Positions 35,501-46,359 of a stretch of 64,000 bases of DNA are shown in pieces. A program made the position numbers and the translations under genes. Under the pieces are notes generated by a model. It made no database searches. It was not told the origin of the DNA and saw only the letters and a list, made by a program, of their open reading frames with translations. The DNA is taken from NCBI RefSeq assembly GCF_040412425.1, contig NC_089783.1, forward strand, positions 44,837,625 to 44,901,624. The letters are read 5' to 3'. Source of the DNA: Macrobrachium rosenbergii (lineage: Eukaryota; Arthropoda; Malacostraca; Decapoda; Palaemonidae). The number at the start of each line of letters is the position of its first letter. Positions within the stretch are counted from its first letter, which is position 1.

Positions 35501-36043
35501 TGGGTAGAAACTACGTTGTGGCTCGCACCAGCCAATAACAACCAAGAAGATTCTGTACATTTTCGTTACGGGTTGCTCTAGGAGCAAGAGCCCATGCTGG
35601 CACAAGGCCAGCTAAATCTAAAACAACAATGCACATTTTTTTCAGTAAGGAACCAGTAATAAACTAGACAACACTCAGCCAGTATGTCACTCAGTACCTT
35701 CCTTACACACTTTATGGAATATAATTATCTTTCTGCACCTTTTGGAAGTCAACAGATGACAAAACTTGGTAGCCTTGGATGTCCGGGTGTACTCCTTATC
35801 CAAAAAAGGGGCCCTATTATTCATTTACCTGTACAAGCTTACGTAGGGTTTGCCACGGGCCTCCTCACTTCTAAACAATTGTGCAAGTCGAATCACAAAA
35901 GCTGTCCTGCAACCACGGGGACAATGACTTATAGCCGCCATTCTTGAAGCCTTGACAAGATACGAATATTCATTCAGAATTTCAGAGACAGCTGTTGTCG
36001 TCGTTACCTTGTGGGAGGAGTTGGGACGTCATATGTTTACGTG
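32561..36043. other. Intergenic DNA
   Basis: AT-rich. Contains TTAGG-like fragments near 34,165-34,245 and, near 35,580-35,630, a copy of the small repeat also seen at 9,735-9,780. No gene is supported; ORFs on both strands near 34,820-35,950 are short and unrecognised. Confidence 0.4.
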
Positions 36044-36113
36044 TGGCGCTGAATGGCCTTCTTGGCCCCAGTGCCTGGGCTTTTGCCCTAAATATCATAC
36101 ATCCATCCATCCA
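36044..36113 (+). repeat. Interspersed repeat C, tail copy with (ATCC)n
   Basis: GGCGCTGAATGGCCTTCTTG and CCCAGTGCCTGGGCTTTTGC match the tail of the repeat at 28,060-28,125. A short run of ATCC units follows. Confidence 0.55.
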
Positions 36114-36949
36114 TATGTTTACGTCATGTATAACTTTGAACCCATACATTAGAGTGTTCCGCCACTGGCTTCGGCTGCTTTATTTTACTCTTATGAATAT
36201 ACTTTTTTCTGATATAAGTAATAAAGAATGCTGCCGAAATTAGGTAGGAATGTAAAGTATACTATGGCTAAGTAATATCTTTGTCAAATGCACAGAAAAA
36301 AAGTTATTCCGGAAAAACATCGGGACAAAGGCTCTGAATCTCATAGTAGGTTAGCTTACTGGAGTGGCGACTTTGCTCCCTGGCAAATTAAGGACCTGTT
36401 GCCTTAATTTAGATAAGGTCAACTACATCCTTGCATTTTACTCGCTTTGTGTTTTTCCCCATCCTAAAAAAACCGTGTGGGAAGCATTTATTGCTATTGG
36501 GAAGGCCTTTCTCCTTCCCTGAGTACACCCCCTCCCAGGGTGTATTGCAGAAGGCTGGGGACCATATGCCCACCCTTATAATAATGTCTGGTACGTCTGC
36601 TGTTGCAGCAACTGGATGATGCTTAAGTATCAGAGGGTTCCCTGCTTCCCAGTAGTCAAACAAACCACTTCCCTTCTACCTAGACCCATCACTTGGTATT
36701 AGCAAGGATTAGCTGACTTAATTCCCTTATGGGGGATTTCAGGGTTCTCCTTACTTGAGTGAGTTTCCTCTCTCAAGTAGTCTCATTCATGCCTGGGGCC
36801 CTACCACTCTGTTATCGTATATGCCACACCAAATAGGAGGTTTTAGGAATCCTAGCAAGGGATGGAAAAGTGAATGGAAGCCTGGCAGTTTAGGTAACAT
36901 TCAACTCTAGTCAGTTATTAAGGTCGAGCTCCCACCCAGGGGGTAAGTC
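36114..36949. other. Unassigned DNA
   Basis: Moderate GC, especially 36,340-36,900, in texture like the flank of the DIRS element, but no motif is recognised. Confidence 0.35.
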
Positions 36950-37190
36950 AAAGGTGACGGTTTGTATTTCTGTAGGAACGAGTAACAAGTTTTTAAAGTA
37001 ATTTTTTTTTAGGTATACAAACCAGAGACTTTTATCATAATCCCACAGCAGCCTGTGGCTGAAGGAAAACGTGGCTAATAGAAGGTTAGTAAGGGGTAAC
37101 CACCCAGTCACCCCAGTAACTGGCAGCCAGCAACTTGTTTAAGTTCAACAACCATTCCATCTTGCACTGTGGATACTTCTGTTTAAAAGG
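36950..37190. repeat. Dispersed repeat R1, copy 2
   Basis: GGTTTGTATTTCTGTAGGAAC opens a 66-bp module that closes with AGGTATACAAACC, so its ends are inverted (GGTTTGTAT / ATACAAACC). GCTGAAGGAAAACGTGGCTA follows. See 60-300. Confidence 0.45.
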
Positions 37191-37354
37191 CTCTGGTTTG
37201 TATGTGTAGCAAAAATAAAAAGTACTTTAAAATTTATTATAATCCTTGACACGAAGGAATGTGCTTATGAAAAAGATTTAGGTTTGCATATTTGGGGAAA
37301 ATGTCTGATTTGTTATTATTAATAGTACCTAATGAAACTGTAGTTAAACAAGTA

Positions 37355-37697
37355 CAATGGACCCCCGCTTATTCGCGGCTTTCACCTATTTGCGGATTTT
37401 TCTGTGGAACGTATATAAACATTGTTTGCAGGAAATTCACCTATTCGTGATATTTTTCATAGAGAAATATTCACTAATTACTGTATTTTCACATCATTTG
37501 CTTGACTTAATGCATTTTTTTGTCATAAAACTATTAAAATACTCGGGTATAAGTGTTTTTAGAGTTTTTTTTTGGTGTTTGAACTATCAAAATAGGCAGT
37601 TACAAGCATTTTTAGAGGGGTGTCAAATATTCATGGATTTTAGCTATTCGCAGGGGGTTGTGGTACTCATCCCCCGCGAATACCGGGGGGTCAACTG
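37355..37697. mobile_element. MITE-B, full length
   Basis: A 343-bp unit whose ends are inverted: left CAATGGACCCCCGCTTATTC and right, reverse-read, CAGTTGACCCCCCGGTATTC, both running into GCGG. Several further TATTCGCG- or TATTCGTG-type motifs occur inside. A truncated second copy is at 19,576-19,725. No coding capacity. The target duplication is not clear. Confidence 0.75.
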
Positions 37698-37775
37698 AAC
37701 ATTATGTATGTCATGTGAGCAAAATGAAAACTTGACTGGTTTCTAGAATTAAAAAGAATTTCTTTTCTTTTACAG

Positions 37776-37854
37776 GTCTGTTGATGTTACTCGCAGCATA
37801 AACTGCTGTCAACGAGCTGTGAAGTGAACTGCAGTAATGATTAATTTATTTGGA
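37776..37854 (+). other. Candidate exon of a small spliced transcript
   Basis: A strong acceptor (TTTCTTTTCTTTTACAG) and a strong donor (GGA then GTAAGTATC) bound 79 bases. One frame contains ATG at 37,837 (MINLFG) running into the donor. Another frame is open for 16 codons and ends in TGA. The next exon may start at 39,085. It may be untranslated, the start of a tiny ORF, or the end of a gene whose earlier exons I did not find. Confidence 0.3.
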
Positions 37855-38187
37855 GTAAGTATCGTAATATGAAGTTTTATTTTTGCATCTGAAAATGGGG
37901 TTTTGTAAAGCACAGAACATGTAAATATGGTAGTTACTGCAAGAGTTTTATTTTAATTAGTATAATGGTTTCAGTTTTTTGTTTTAAAAGGTTTATAGGA
38001 ATTTAGATTTTTTGTAAATAAGTTTTGTATGACAGAAATGTTGTCAGGTCTGTTTTAAAAGGTTTGTAGAAATTTCGATTATATAAAAAGATCTGGCCGT
38101 ACAGAAATGGTTTTAGTTCTCCATTGTAAAAGGTTTATAGAGGTTTTGATTATTTATAAGTAGGCTTCTAAATAATGCTGCTTAAAT

Positions 38188-38190
<3 letters not shown>

Positions 38191-38263
<73 letters not shown>
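38191..38263 (+). repeat. (TC)36 microsatellite
   Basis: Uninterrupted TC run. Confidence 0.97.
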
Positions 38264-38266
<3 letters not shown>

Positions 38267-38776
38267 TCATGGAAGCTTGAACTCAGTACAGTTTAAAGAT
38301 CTAAACAGTGAACAGGGAATGAGTAAGAGTGAGAGACAGAATAAAGGTTACCTATTGTATTACCAATAGCTCATAAAAAGTCTTTACGGAAAAATCCGTT
38401 TGCTAAAGTAACCAATCATAATGTTGGGCAGATAAATTTTACTACATTTTGGCAGTGTTGAGAGACTTAACTAGGTATAGATATGTTTAGGCCCGAGTAA
38501 TCCTTTTTACCCAGCTCGTGTTCCTTTTAGAGAGATTGGCTATAGAGGATTTTTACCTTAACCTTTTGGCTTGTTGGGATGAGGGTAGTGGTCCTGTGCT
38601 GTTTCTGCTCTGGTTTTGACCATCCACAGTCGACTTACCATTAGGTACATAATTTACTGCTTAGGTCAACAAGTGCACCGTGGGTTTTTCATGAAACAGA
38701 CAAAAATGTTTCTCTTCAGTGGGATTGAACTCTGGTCTCTAACTAGAGAGGTGAGGTTGTTGACCACTAAGGCGAA

Positions 38777-38778
<2 letters not shown>

Positions 38779-38852
<74 letters not shown>
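38779..38852 (+). repeat. (TAA)24 microsatellite
   Basis: Uninterrupted trinucleotide run. Confidence 0.97.
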
Positions 38853-38853
<1 letters not shown>

Positions 38854-39084
38854 ATTCGCATTGTAGGCCAAAAATTATGACATTAACAGTTACTGTTACT
38901 GAGATTTAAGTTGAAATGTTTGGTAAATCACTAAAGAATCCATCTGTGCTCCTTTCAGTCAGAGACCCCTGGAAATAGGGTGCTTGAAGCCTGATTATAG
39001 CTAATTATGTCCTTTTTATGATGACTTGTAAGCCAAAAAGACTAGTTTTTCATGATTTAATTAACTTTTTCCTCCTCTTTCCAG

Positions 39085-39142
39085 GTGATCGACAGCCTGT
39101 AAATTCTTGGAGGAAATAGTTGTTAAGTTTGAAGGAAATAAA
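39085..39142 (+). other. Candidate terminal exon with AATAAA
   Basis: It follows a very good acceptor (TTTTTCCTCCTCTTTCCAG). Joined to 37,854 it reads VIDSL then stop, making an 11-codon ORF from the ATG at 37,837. AATAAA is at 39,137-39,142. This supports a short spliced RNA more than a protein. Confidence 0.3.
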
Positions 39143-39215
39143 CTACGGAAGTTGTGCAGTGCTCCAATAAGGCTAAGTGTTTAATGAGCAAGAATAAGTT
39201 TTTGGGAAAAGTATC

Positions 39216-39760
39216 TTTATATAAGTAACTTACCAAGTAATTACACTGCTATAGTTTCTATTAACCGGCAGCTAAAGATTTTGAAATTCGCGGATCGCGC
39301 TATTTTGTTTGGCTAGGTGACTATCCCTGCCCACGAAAGCGTGGGGAGATTGTCCTGGAGGCATGAGCGGGTACCTCCTTAGGTCGCCTAGAAGATTGAG
39401 CAAGATCATCTTGTGTATTCTTCTTCTTGAAGAAATCTCCAGAACTGTAGCCTGCGAGAACAGGTGGTGATGATCCAGCGAGAAAAACAGAAGGGCCGAC
39501 TTCTGGGAGGGAGTCACTCCCCTAGAGGTGTAGGAACACGGTCGTTCTCTCTTCTTTAAAACTCCCATTGTGTAAAGGGAAGCTAATTCCTGTGAACCGT
39601 CCCTGATTCCTTTATGGATACACGAGAGGACCCCCAGCAAGTGGGAGGCACTATCTTCAGGAATAGTAGGACAGTCCTTAATCTTACGGGCAAGAGAGCC
39701 CACTGCCCAATCGAGAAAACTCAACACTTCGAATACCTTAAACAAGTTTTTAAGGAGTTG
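39216..39760 (-). mobile_element. Deleted DIRS-type fragment: gag next to a terminal repeat
   Basis: On the minus strand a 158-codon open frame (39,745 to 39,272) matches the DIRS gag remnant at 17,340-17,720, for example FEVLSFLDWAVGS, GVLSCIHKGIRDGSQE and KKRERPCSYTSRGVTPSQKS. Downstream, at 39,216-39,300, lies a sequence like the outer half of the DIRS right terminal repeat: GCAGTGTAATTACTTGGTAA after a CTGCCGGTTAATAGAAACTA block. RNase H and recombinase are absent. Unlike the 16.5-kb copy, this gag piece has no frameshift. The left part of the element is missing. Confidence 0.7.
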
Positions 39761-40172
39761 TGAGAGCTCGTTTGAACTGCAACTTGAAAGTTATCCTTTT
39801 GGTCAAATAAATGACAATACTTTTAATCACACATCGTAAACATGCTTTCTTCTTAAAAGGGGGTACCAGGCTGGGGCTTAAACACCTTCTTTTCGTAGTC
39901 TGACTTTTCATTTTGTGTATTTTATTACATCATGTGTGAGAAATCTTACAAATCGATAAAATAGTAATTAAACACAAGCAATTGTGTATATATAAATCTT
40001 GAAGGAATTTTGAAGGATGTGTTTGTCCTAGAATTGACAGATACAAATATTGTTGACAAGTTTACCAAGGTAATGTTTAATAATGAAGCCTTTCTCGTGT
40101 TGGAAGCATTATTGTACTATCTCCATACATATACCGAACATTGATTTTCCTTGTCATATGAGGAAACGTTCC

Positions 40173-40175
<3 letters not shown>

Positions 40176-40251
<76 letters not shown>
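40176..40251 (+). repeat. (TC)38 microsatellite
   Basis: Uninterrupted run that forms the left border of duplicated segment D1. Confidence 0.97.
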
Positions 40252-40253
<2 letters not shown>

Positions 40254-40407
40254 CGAGACGACACACTGTTGGCTAGAAGAGTTTGAAGTAGCGAATCACA
40301 GAGCAGGGTACAACTTTTCTCAATGCTGATTGTCTGGAAGTGTAAGTAGCCAATCACACAGCTTGTAGCGTGGATGCTGTGTGTACTACTGTCTAGTGTA
40401 TGAGTTG

Positions 40408-40454
<47 letters not shown>
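40252..40454 (+). repeat. Duplicated segment D1, copy 1, with CT border
   Basis: About 160 bp (AGAGTTTGAAGTAGCGAATC through TACTGTCTAGTGTATGAG) followed by a CT run at 40,412-40,454. It is repeated at 41,139-41,327 with about 85 percent identity by eye. Both copies have CT runs on both sides. Confidence 0.8.
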
Positions 40455-40457
<3 letters not shown>

Positions 40458-40734
40458 AGTATACTTCTTCTTTGTTTAATGTGCTTTTTCCCATTTTTCA
40501 TATGGGGTAAGCACGATGCCTTCTTTTGAAGGACTTTTGATTTGGCGTTGGGATAGGCCGTAGCCTCGATCGGCTGCCCTGCCTGACATCGCTTAGACCC
40601 CGGTAACACGTGTACAGTATATGTATCGTGCCAAATCCCCAGCTCCCTTTCCCCTAGCAGCGAGCAGACGTGAGCAGTTTAGGCCGACAGTTCGAGATGT
40701 GTAAGGCGTCTGTTATGTTTTTAGAAGATGTTGG

Positions 40735-40940
40735 AGTAGCTTTGTTTGGGTGTGTATTAGTCTGTAACACCCATTTGCTTTCAGCAAACCTATCCGTTGA
40801 TTACATACATAATCCCGGGGTGTCTACACGGATAGCAAAGTGTCAGCCCTCTGACCAGCCGGCTACGGATTTGAACCCGCGACACAGACTTCTTATGAAG
40901 TCCGAGTCTGCTGCTCTACCGACCGAGCCATTGAGGCTCC
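40735..40940 (-). mobile_element. SINE-B, tRNA-derived, minus strand
   Basis: Read on the minus strand from 40,940: GGAGCCTCAATGGCTCGGTC contains a good A box (TGGCTCGGTCGG), and GGTTCAAATCC at 40,877-40,867 is a perfect B box. Between them is an anticodon-like stem (GACTT/AAGTC) with CAT in the loop, as in initiator or elongator Met tRNA. The 3' side does not pair with the 5' acceptor GGAGCCT, so this is not a working tRNA; a tail of about 130 bp follows. It lies between the two D1 copies. Confidence 0.7.
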
Positions 40941-41138
40941 TTCTCTCTCTTAGTATACATATCCTTTAATTTAAAAAAAAACAGCAAAAATACCAATAAA
41001 ATGTTATTTCACTTACAGAATCCATTTATACTGTGTTATATTGATCTACTATCATTGTAATATGTATAAAAAATGATCGTCCCAACATTTGTAATTGTTT
41101 TTACCAATTTAAACATCAGTTCACCCTCTCTCTCTCTC

Positions 41139-41327
41139 TCCATGATGACTTGCTATTGGCTGGAATGGTTTGAAGTAGCAAATCACATGGCAGGGTATCA
41201 ACTTTTCTCGATGGTAATTTGCTGGAAGGGTTGTAAGTAGCCAATCTAATAGCTTGTAGCTTGGATGCTTTGTGTACGTACTGTCTAGTGTATGAATTGT
41301 ATTTCTCTCTCTCTCTCTCTCTCTCTT
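41139..41327 (+). repeat. Duplicated segment D1, copy 2, with CT border
   Basis: Counterpart of 40,252-40,454. A short CT run (41,124-41,140) lies before it and another (41,304-41,327) after it. Shared block TGTCTAGTGTATGAATTGTA near the end. Confidence 0.8.
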
Positions 41328-41859
41328 AATGAAACATGAATTACTGTATCATAAACTTTTATGTACAAAATAAAAAATAATTCCGTTAGTACATTCGTTT
41401 CTTTTAGCAACTAAAAAATGATTTTCCCAATTCTTTCAATAGTAGACTCAATCAGCCGATTCTGAGAACGTAAACATTACAGATGTCAGGACGATCGGTT
41501 TTTTATACATATTAAGATAATAACAGATCAGTATAATAAATAATAGACCTGACAATCGTATGCAATATACCTTTCAAGATGTCTGGGTTTATGTAGATGT
41601 TTTCAAACGTTTGACCTTCAGGAGTGTAAATAGACTGAATTTTATATTTATTTTGGAATGGCATTGGAAAATTCTATTGAAGTTAATCAGAGTTTAGGAT
41701 TAAGCATGTACAAGTATTGTTAATTGGTTCAAGGAGGCTGTTATAAGAGGTTATGATCAGTGTTGTGTTCATCGAGATTTTGATATTGATTTTGTTGTAC
41801 AAAAGTCTTGATCATGTGTAGGTTATGATTCTTAAAGGTAGATTATAACAATTCTTTAT

Positions 41860-44460
41860 TAAGTGTGTGGTTCATGTAATGTGCCTTCATACTGGTTAAG
41901 TTTTGAATCAAGAAAAAGGTTTGTTCATGACAGTGGAGTATGTAATATGGAAAGAATTAGCGATAGGGGTGTTTGGTATGTAGAAAGTGTTGTGTTAGTC
42001 TGGTATTCAGATTTTATTGGGTTACGGTGGATTCAGTATTCAAATATCAAGTAGAGACTGGTTTTAGTATTCGGCCCCTTTGTAGGTGACCGTGGATTTG
42101 GTATTAAGAAATCACCTAGTGACAGTGGGTTTTAGTATGCACAAATTGGTCAACGGGAGTGAAATTTGGTGCTGTGATATTCCTTTGTGACAGTGGATTT
42201 TGTCTATCGGTGTGTTTTTAATACCCGAGATTGATGTTATTGTATCAGTTTGTGATATAGACTTGGAGATTCAATTTGTACTTTTTTTTTTTAGTACTTT
42301 TGAGTTCAGATGATAATTTGGAATTGTCTTATTGGTCATCAGTTATTAAATTGAGTACTCATCAATTTCATTTTCAATAAAAGTGTAGTATGCATGCGTC
42401 ATTTGGTGTTTGAATAATGGCTATTCAGAAAGTATTTCTCTGGGTAATTAGGATTCAGAAAGTCTCTGTTCTTTGTTATGTTTTGATTTAGAAAGTGCCC
42501 TAGATTATGATAGTTTTCCATTTAGAAAGTCTGCTGATCTGTGGTACTTTTACAATTTATGAAACGTATTGGTTTATGTTTTTTGGCATTTCAGGAAGAT
42601 TCTTATATTTTGCATTCAGAAAGTTGTCAAATGCTTTCACAGTCTAGAGGTTTGTTTTTCTGTGGTCCTTTAGAAAATCTGTTAAACTGCGAAACTGGAC
42701 TTTGACAAAGTCTGTTTCTTCTTCATACTTTCCTCCAGAAAGTATTATTTTATATCTGCTTTCAGGAAGTATGTTTGTTTGTGATAGTTTTGTGGTTTAG
42801 ACAGTCTGTTAGCCCTGAAGAAAGATTGTTGATGATACATGTTCATAGACAGTGTGATTGTGCGATTGCTTTCTCTTTCAGGAAGTCTGTTGGTCTGTTA
42901 AAATGCTGTTGCATTCAAAACTTTTTGTTAGATTTTGCCTAGAAATTTTGTTAGTGTAAGATGTATTTGTCTAGAAAGTCTGTTACCTGTTTTGCCTAGG
43001 AAATCTATTTTAGTGCATTTTGTCCAGAATGTTTGTTATTTGTGGGATTTTTGAAGTTGGTGTCTATTAGTCTGCGTAATTTTTATTTTTAAGTCCATTC
43101 ATTCAGTTATGATCTGTGAATTTTTTGCTCAAAACTTTTAGTTTGTGAGATTTTTGCCTTGAAAGTTACACATAGAAAATTTTTTTTTTCTGTGAAGTGT
43201 TTGTTGGGCAGTTTGCTTGGTCAGAAAGTGTCAATAAAGTGGATTTTTTTTCTTGAAAGTGTTTGTCTTTAGGATAAATGGTGTTTATTTGGGTGAGGTT
43301 TGTGCAAGGAAAGCTTCTTAATTCAAGGGAGCCTCTTTTTTCTGTGGAAATTCTCATGCTTATATTTTTTGGATGGAAAAACTTGGTTTACCACCTAAAG
43401 AGCGAGTTTTACTCGGGAAGTCTGTTTGTGAGTTTTTACTTTGGAAGTTTGTTAGTTTAGGGAAGTATATTGCCTAAAAACTGGAGAGTTTTTGCCTGTA
43501 AAATGTCACTGGAGGTTTTTTTTTTACCAAAAAATTCTACAAGTTTTGAGGGAATTTACTCTGAAAGTGTCTCAGTTTTCAGAGTTTTGTACAAAAAAAG
43601 TGGGCCAGTTTGGGATATTTTTACAAACCCCCTAAAAATGGCATCAGCTGGTAATATTTTGAACTCCCATAGAGTGTCAGTTTTGTATCCAAAGTGTTGT
43701 TGCTTTTGGAGAGTTTGTATACACAAAATGTGTCAGTTTTGGAGGATTATCTACAAAATGCGTCAGTTTGGGAGAATCTCGTGCCCAAATTGTGTGTCAG
43801 TTTGAGAGTTTGTACTTAAAAAGTTTGTCACTTAGGAGATTTTCCCTAAATAGTGTCAGTTTGGGAAAGTTTTTTACCTAAAAGTACACGTTTGGAAATT
43901 TTTGTATCCACAAAATGTCAGTTTAGGAGTGTTTTGTGCGTAGAAAATGCGTCAGTTTAGGAGAGTATTGTACATAGAAAATGCGTCAGTTTAGGAGAGT
44001 TTTGTACCCCAAAAATGTATCGATTTGGGAGCGTTTTTTTTTTTTTTTTTGTTGTGTGAGAGTGCTTTATATCCAAAAAGTGTGGTAGTATAGGAGAGTT
44101 TTATACCTTAAAGAGGTGTCAGTCTGGGAGAGTTTTATACCTTGAAAGTGTGCCAGTTTGGTAGAGTTTTGTACCTAAAGGTGTCATTTTGGGAGCTTTG
44201 TACCCAAAAGCTCAGTTTGGGAGAGATTTGTACCCTGTAAATGTCAGTTTGGGAAAGTTTTGTACCTAAAAAGTCTGTCAGTTTTTAAGCACAAAATTCT
44301 ATCAGTTTGATAGAATTTTGTGCTTAAAAAGCGTCAGGTTGAGATTTTTGTGCCTAAAAAGTTTTCTGGTTTGGGAGGATATTATATCTAAAAAGTGTGT
44401 CAATTTGGAAGGATTTTGTATGTAAAGCATGTCAGTTTGGGAGAGTTTTTCACCCAAAGT
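41860..44460 (+). repeat. Highly degenerate tandem array, 35-50 bp units
   Basis: The whole 2.6 kb is made of diverged repeats. From 41,930 to 42,230 units share GTGACAGTGGATTTTGGTAT. From 42,400 to 43,460 they share TTTAGAAAGTCTGTTAG-like cores. From 43,560 to 44,460 they share GTCAGTTTGGGAGAGTTTTG followed by TACCTAAAAAGT, about 25 units. Each zone grades into the next. The plus strand is T- and G-rich throughout. No ORF with repeat periodicity is maintained; the open stretch at 43,470-43,805 lies inside the array and is probably chance. Confidence 0.8.
44286..44334. repeat. Perfect 23-bp palindrome within the array
   Basis: Left arm TTTTTAAGCACAAAATTCTA plus TCA and its exact reverse complement are separated by three bases (GTT). 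One array unit appears to have been copied in inverted orientation next to itself. Confidence 0.9.
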
Positions 44461-46295
44461 ATGATGCTTGAGATTGTCTGTTGATTAAGTTTTTAAGAGG
44501 GTTATTCATGAGGAAGTGAGATAAAAGGTCAAGAATATATCTTTAATTGACCAAAGAACATGCTAAAAATTAAGGGAAGCATGTTTATCCCTCTTGTACT
44601 GTAGTTAGCATGTGAAACAGTTATTTTGATATTTAGGTCTGCTCTAGTGAGCAATGTAAAATTTGTAATTTACATAAACTTGTTGGCCTGTTCAGTACAT
44701 TACTGCAATTTTTACAGTTATATGGCCTTGTTCAGGTAAGCAAACAAACAGAATTGTTTATAGTCGTTTATTTGGTGAACAATATGAGATGATCAGTACA
44801 AAATTATAATTTCATAGTTATTTAAAAACTACAGTTTGAAAGATTTGATTTAACACTCAAGCCTTGAAACACCTGAAGGAATGTTCCAACTAGGTGCAGG
44901 ACATTCCTCTCTAATTACCTGGCAATGAGATGACTTTGCAAGGCGTTATCACACGGAAATGTAAACTGGCCTGATGGTCCACATGTACATGTGAAGGCTG
45001 ACGTTAGTCCAACCTGCTGCTCTGCTGGGGATGAAAAGAACGTGGCAGGAGGACAATAGCTTTGCACGTCTCTGACCATTTACCTCAGTCAGTCAATTAC
45101 ATTAAATGGTGATGAGCTTAAGACGATTTATTAGGCATTTGAGTCAGTTGTCTGCTTTTGTTGTAACAAACACAGAAGGATGACTTATAGTTTTAAGTTA
45201 AAGTTCATTTAATTTTGTCTTAAGTTTACTTGCGAATGTCTGTAAATCTCTAGTTTAGAAGACATCTGAGAAGAATGTATAGGAATATTCAAGCTTATTA
45301 AATAAATATTGTATACAAAGGTAAATGTCATGTAAACTACTATAAATAAGAGTGGCACCAAGTTAAATATATAACTTTAAAAAGTGGTAATGTTGAATTT
45401 AGTCATGAAATTTAATACTGATTTCTTAAAAATGTTTACAGAATATTGAAATGTTTAATGTTGATGAATGTGCACATCATCATAAAGTTGCTATTTTTTA
45501 AATGTCGAAAATCAGTACACGTGACAAAAAAACCTTCAGGAAATATTGTATTTTTTGTAAGTTTCAAGTAAAATAGCTAAAACTAACAATATAACAAATA
45601 ATTGCTGATAGCATTATTACTAAACGTTAATATCGGTTAAAAACAAATTCTGACCAAGTGAGTGAATTTGCAATCTGGTAATTGGTGTTTCACAAATTGT
45701 TAAATATGATGTACAGTATTGACAAATAACTGTAGAAGGAAAGCAATCTATTAACATAACAGTCAAAATTGTTCATTTAAGTTTTAAAAAGTTCTGTGAA
45801 ATTGTAGTTTTTAAAGAACAGTTAAAGTCAATAGTTCACGTATTTTTATACTGAGAAAGGTGCCATGGCAATTGTTTTCCATTATAATTTTAGCATTTAG
45901 CCGTAACATTTCACATCAGAGGGTCAGTGCTGGAGGCGAAATCGAAGTCTTCCTTGTTTAGAAACATGGCTGGTTTTAAGTTATGTCATCATTTTTGACA
46001 ACTTTGTCAAATTCTGTTGCAAAATGCTGGAATATACCAATGTTCTGGCACCAAAAATGTATAGTTAACTTCTTATCAAGAAGCCATTGAGTTTACCATG
46101 TAAAAATATTTTAAAGGTTAAATATCCCTATATATAAGCGAGTAATTAATTTGAGCTCAAAATTAAGGTTATGACAGTTACAAAGACAATATTTAAATGA
46201 CTAACACTAGAGTACAATTTTATTATGTAGTCTATCTGCTTAGTGCTTTTCGGTTTTCTATGAATGTGGAGTAAAATACTCGTTTTCTGTAACAA

Positions 46296-46298
<3 letters not shown>
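44461..46298. other. AT-rich intergenic DNA
   Basis: No gene or repeat recognised. Confidence 0.45.

Positions 46299-46357
<59 letters not shown>
46299..46357 (+). repeat. (GA)29 microsatellite
   Basis: Uninterrupted run. Confidence 0.97.

Positions 46358-46359
<2 letters not shown>

Noticed and set aside
40867..40940. A tRNA-Met gene on the minus strand
   Set aside because: A and B boxes are good and CAT is in the loop, but the 3' side does not pair with the 5' acceptor stem and a long extra tail follows; a SINE fits better.
43470..43805. 111-codon ORF as a gene
   Set aside because: It lies within the degenerate tandem array and does not keep frame with the repeat unit.
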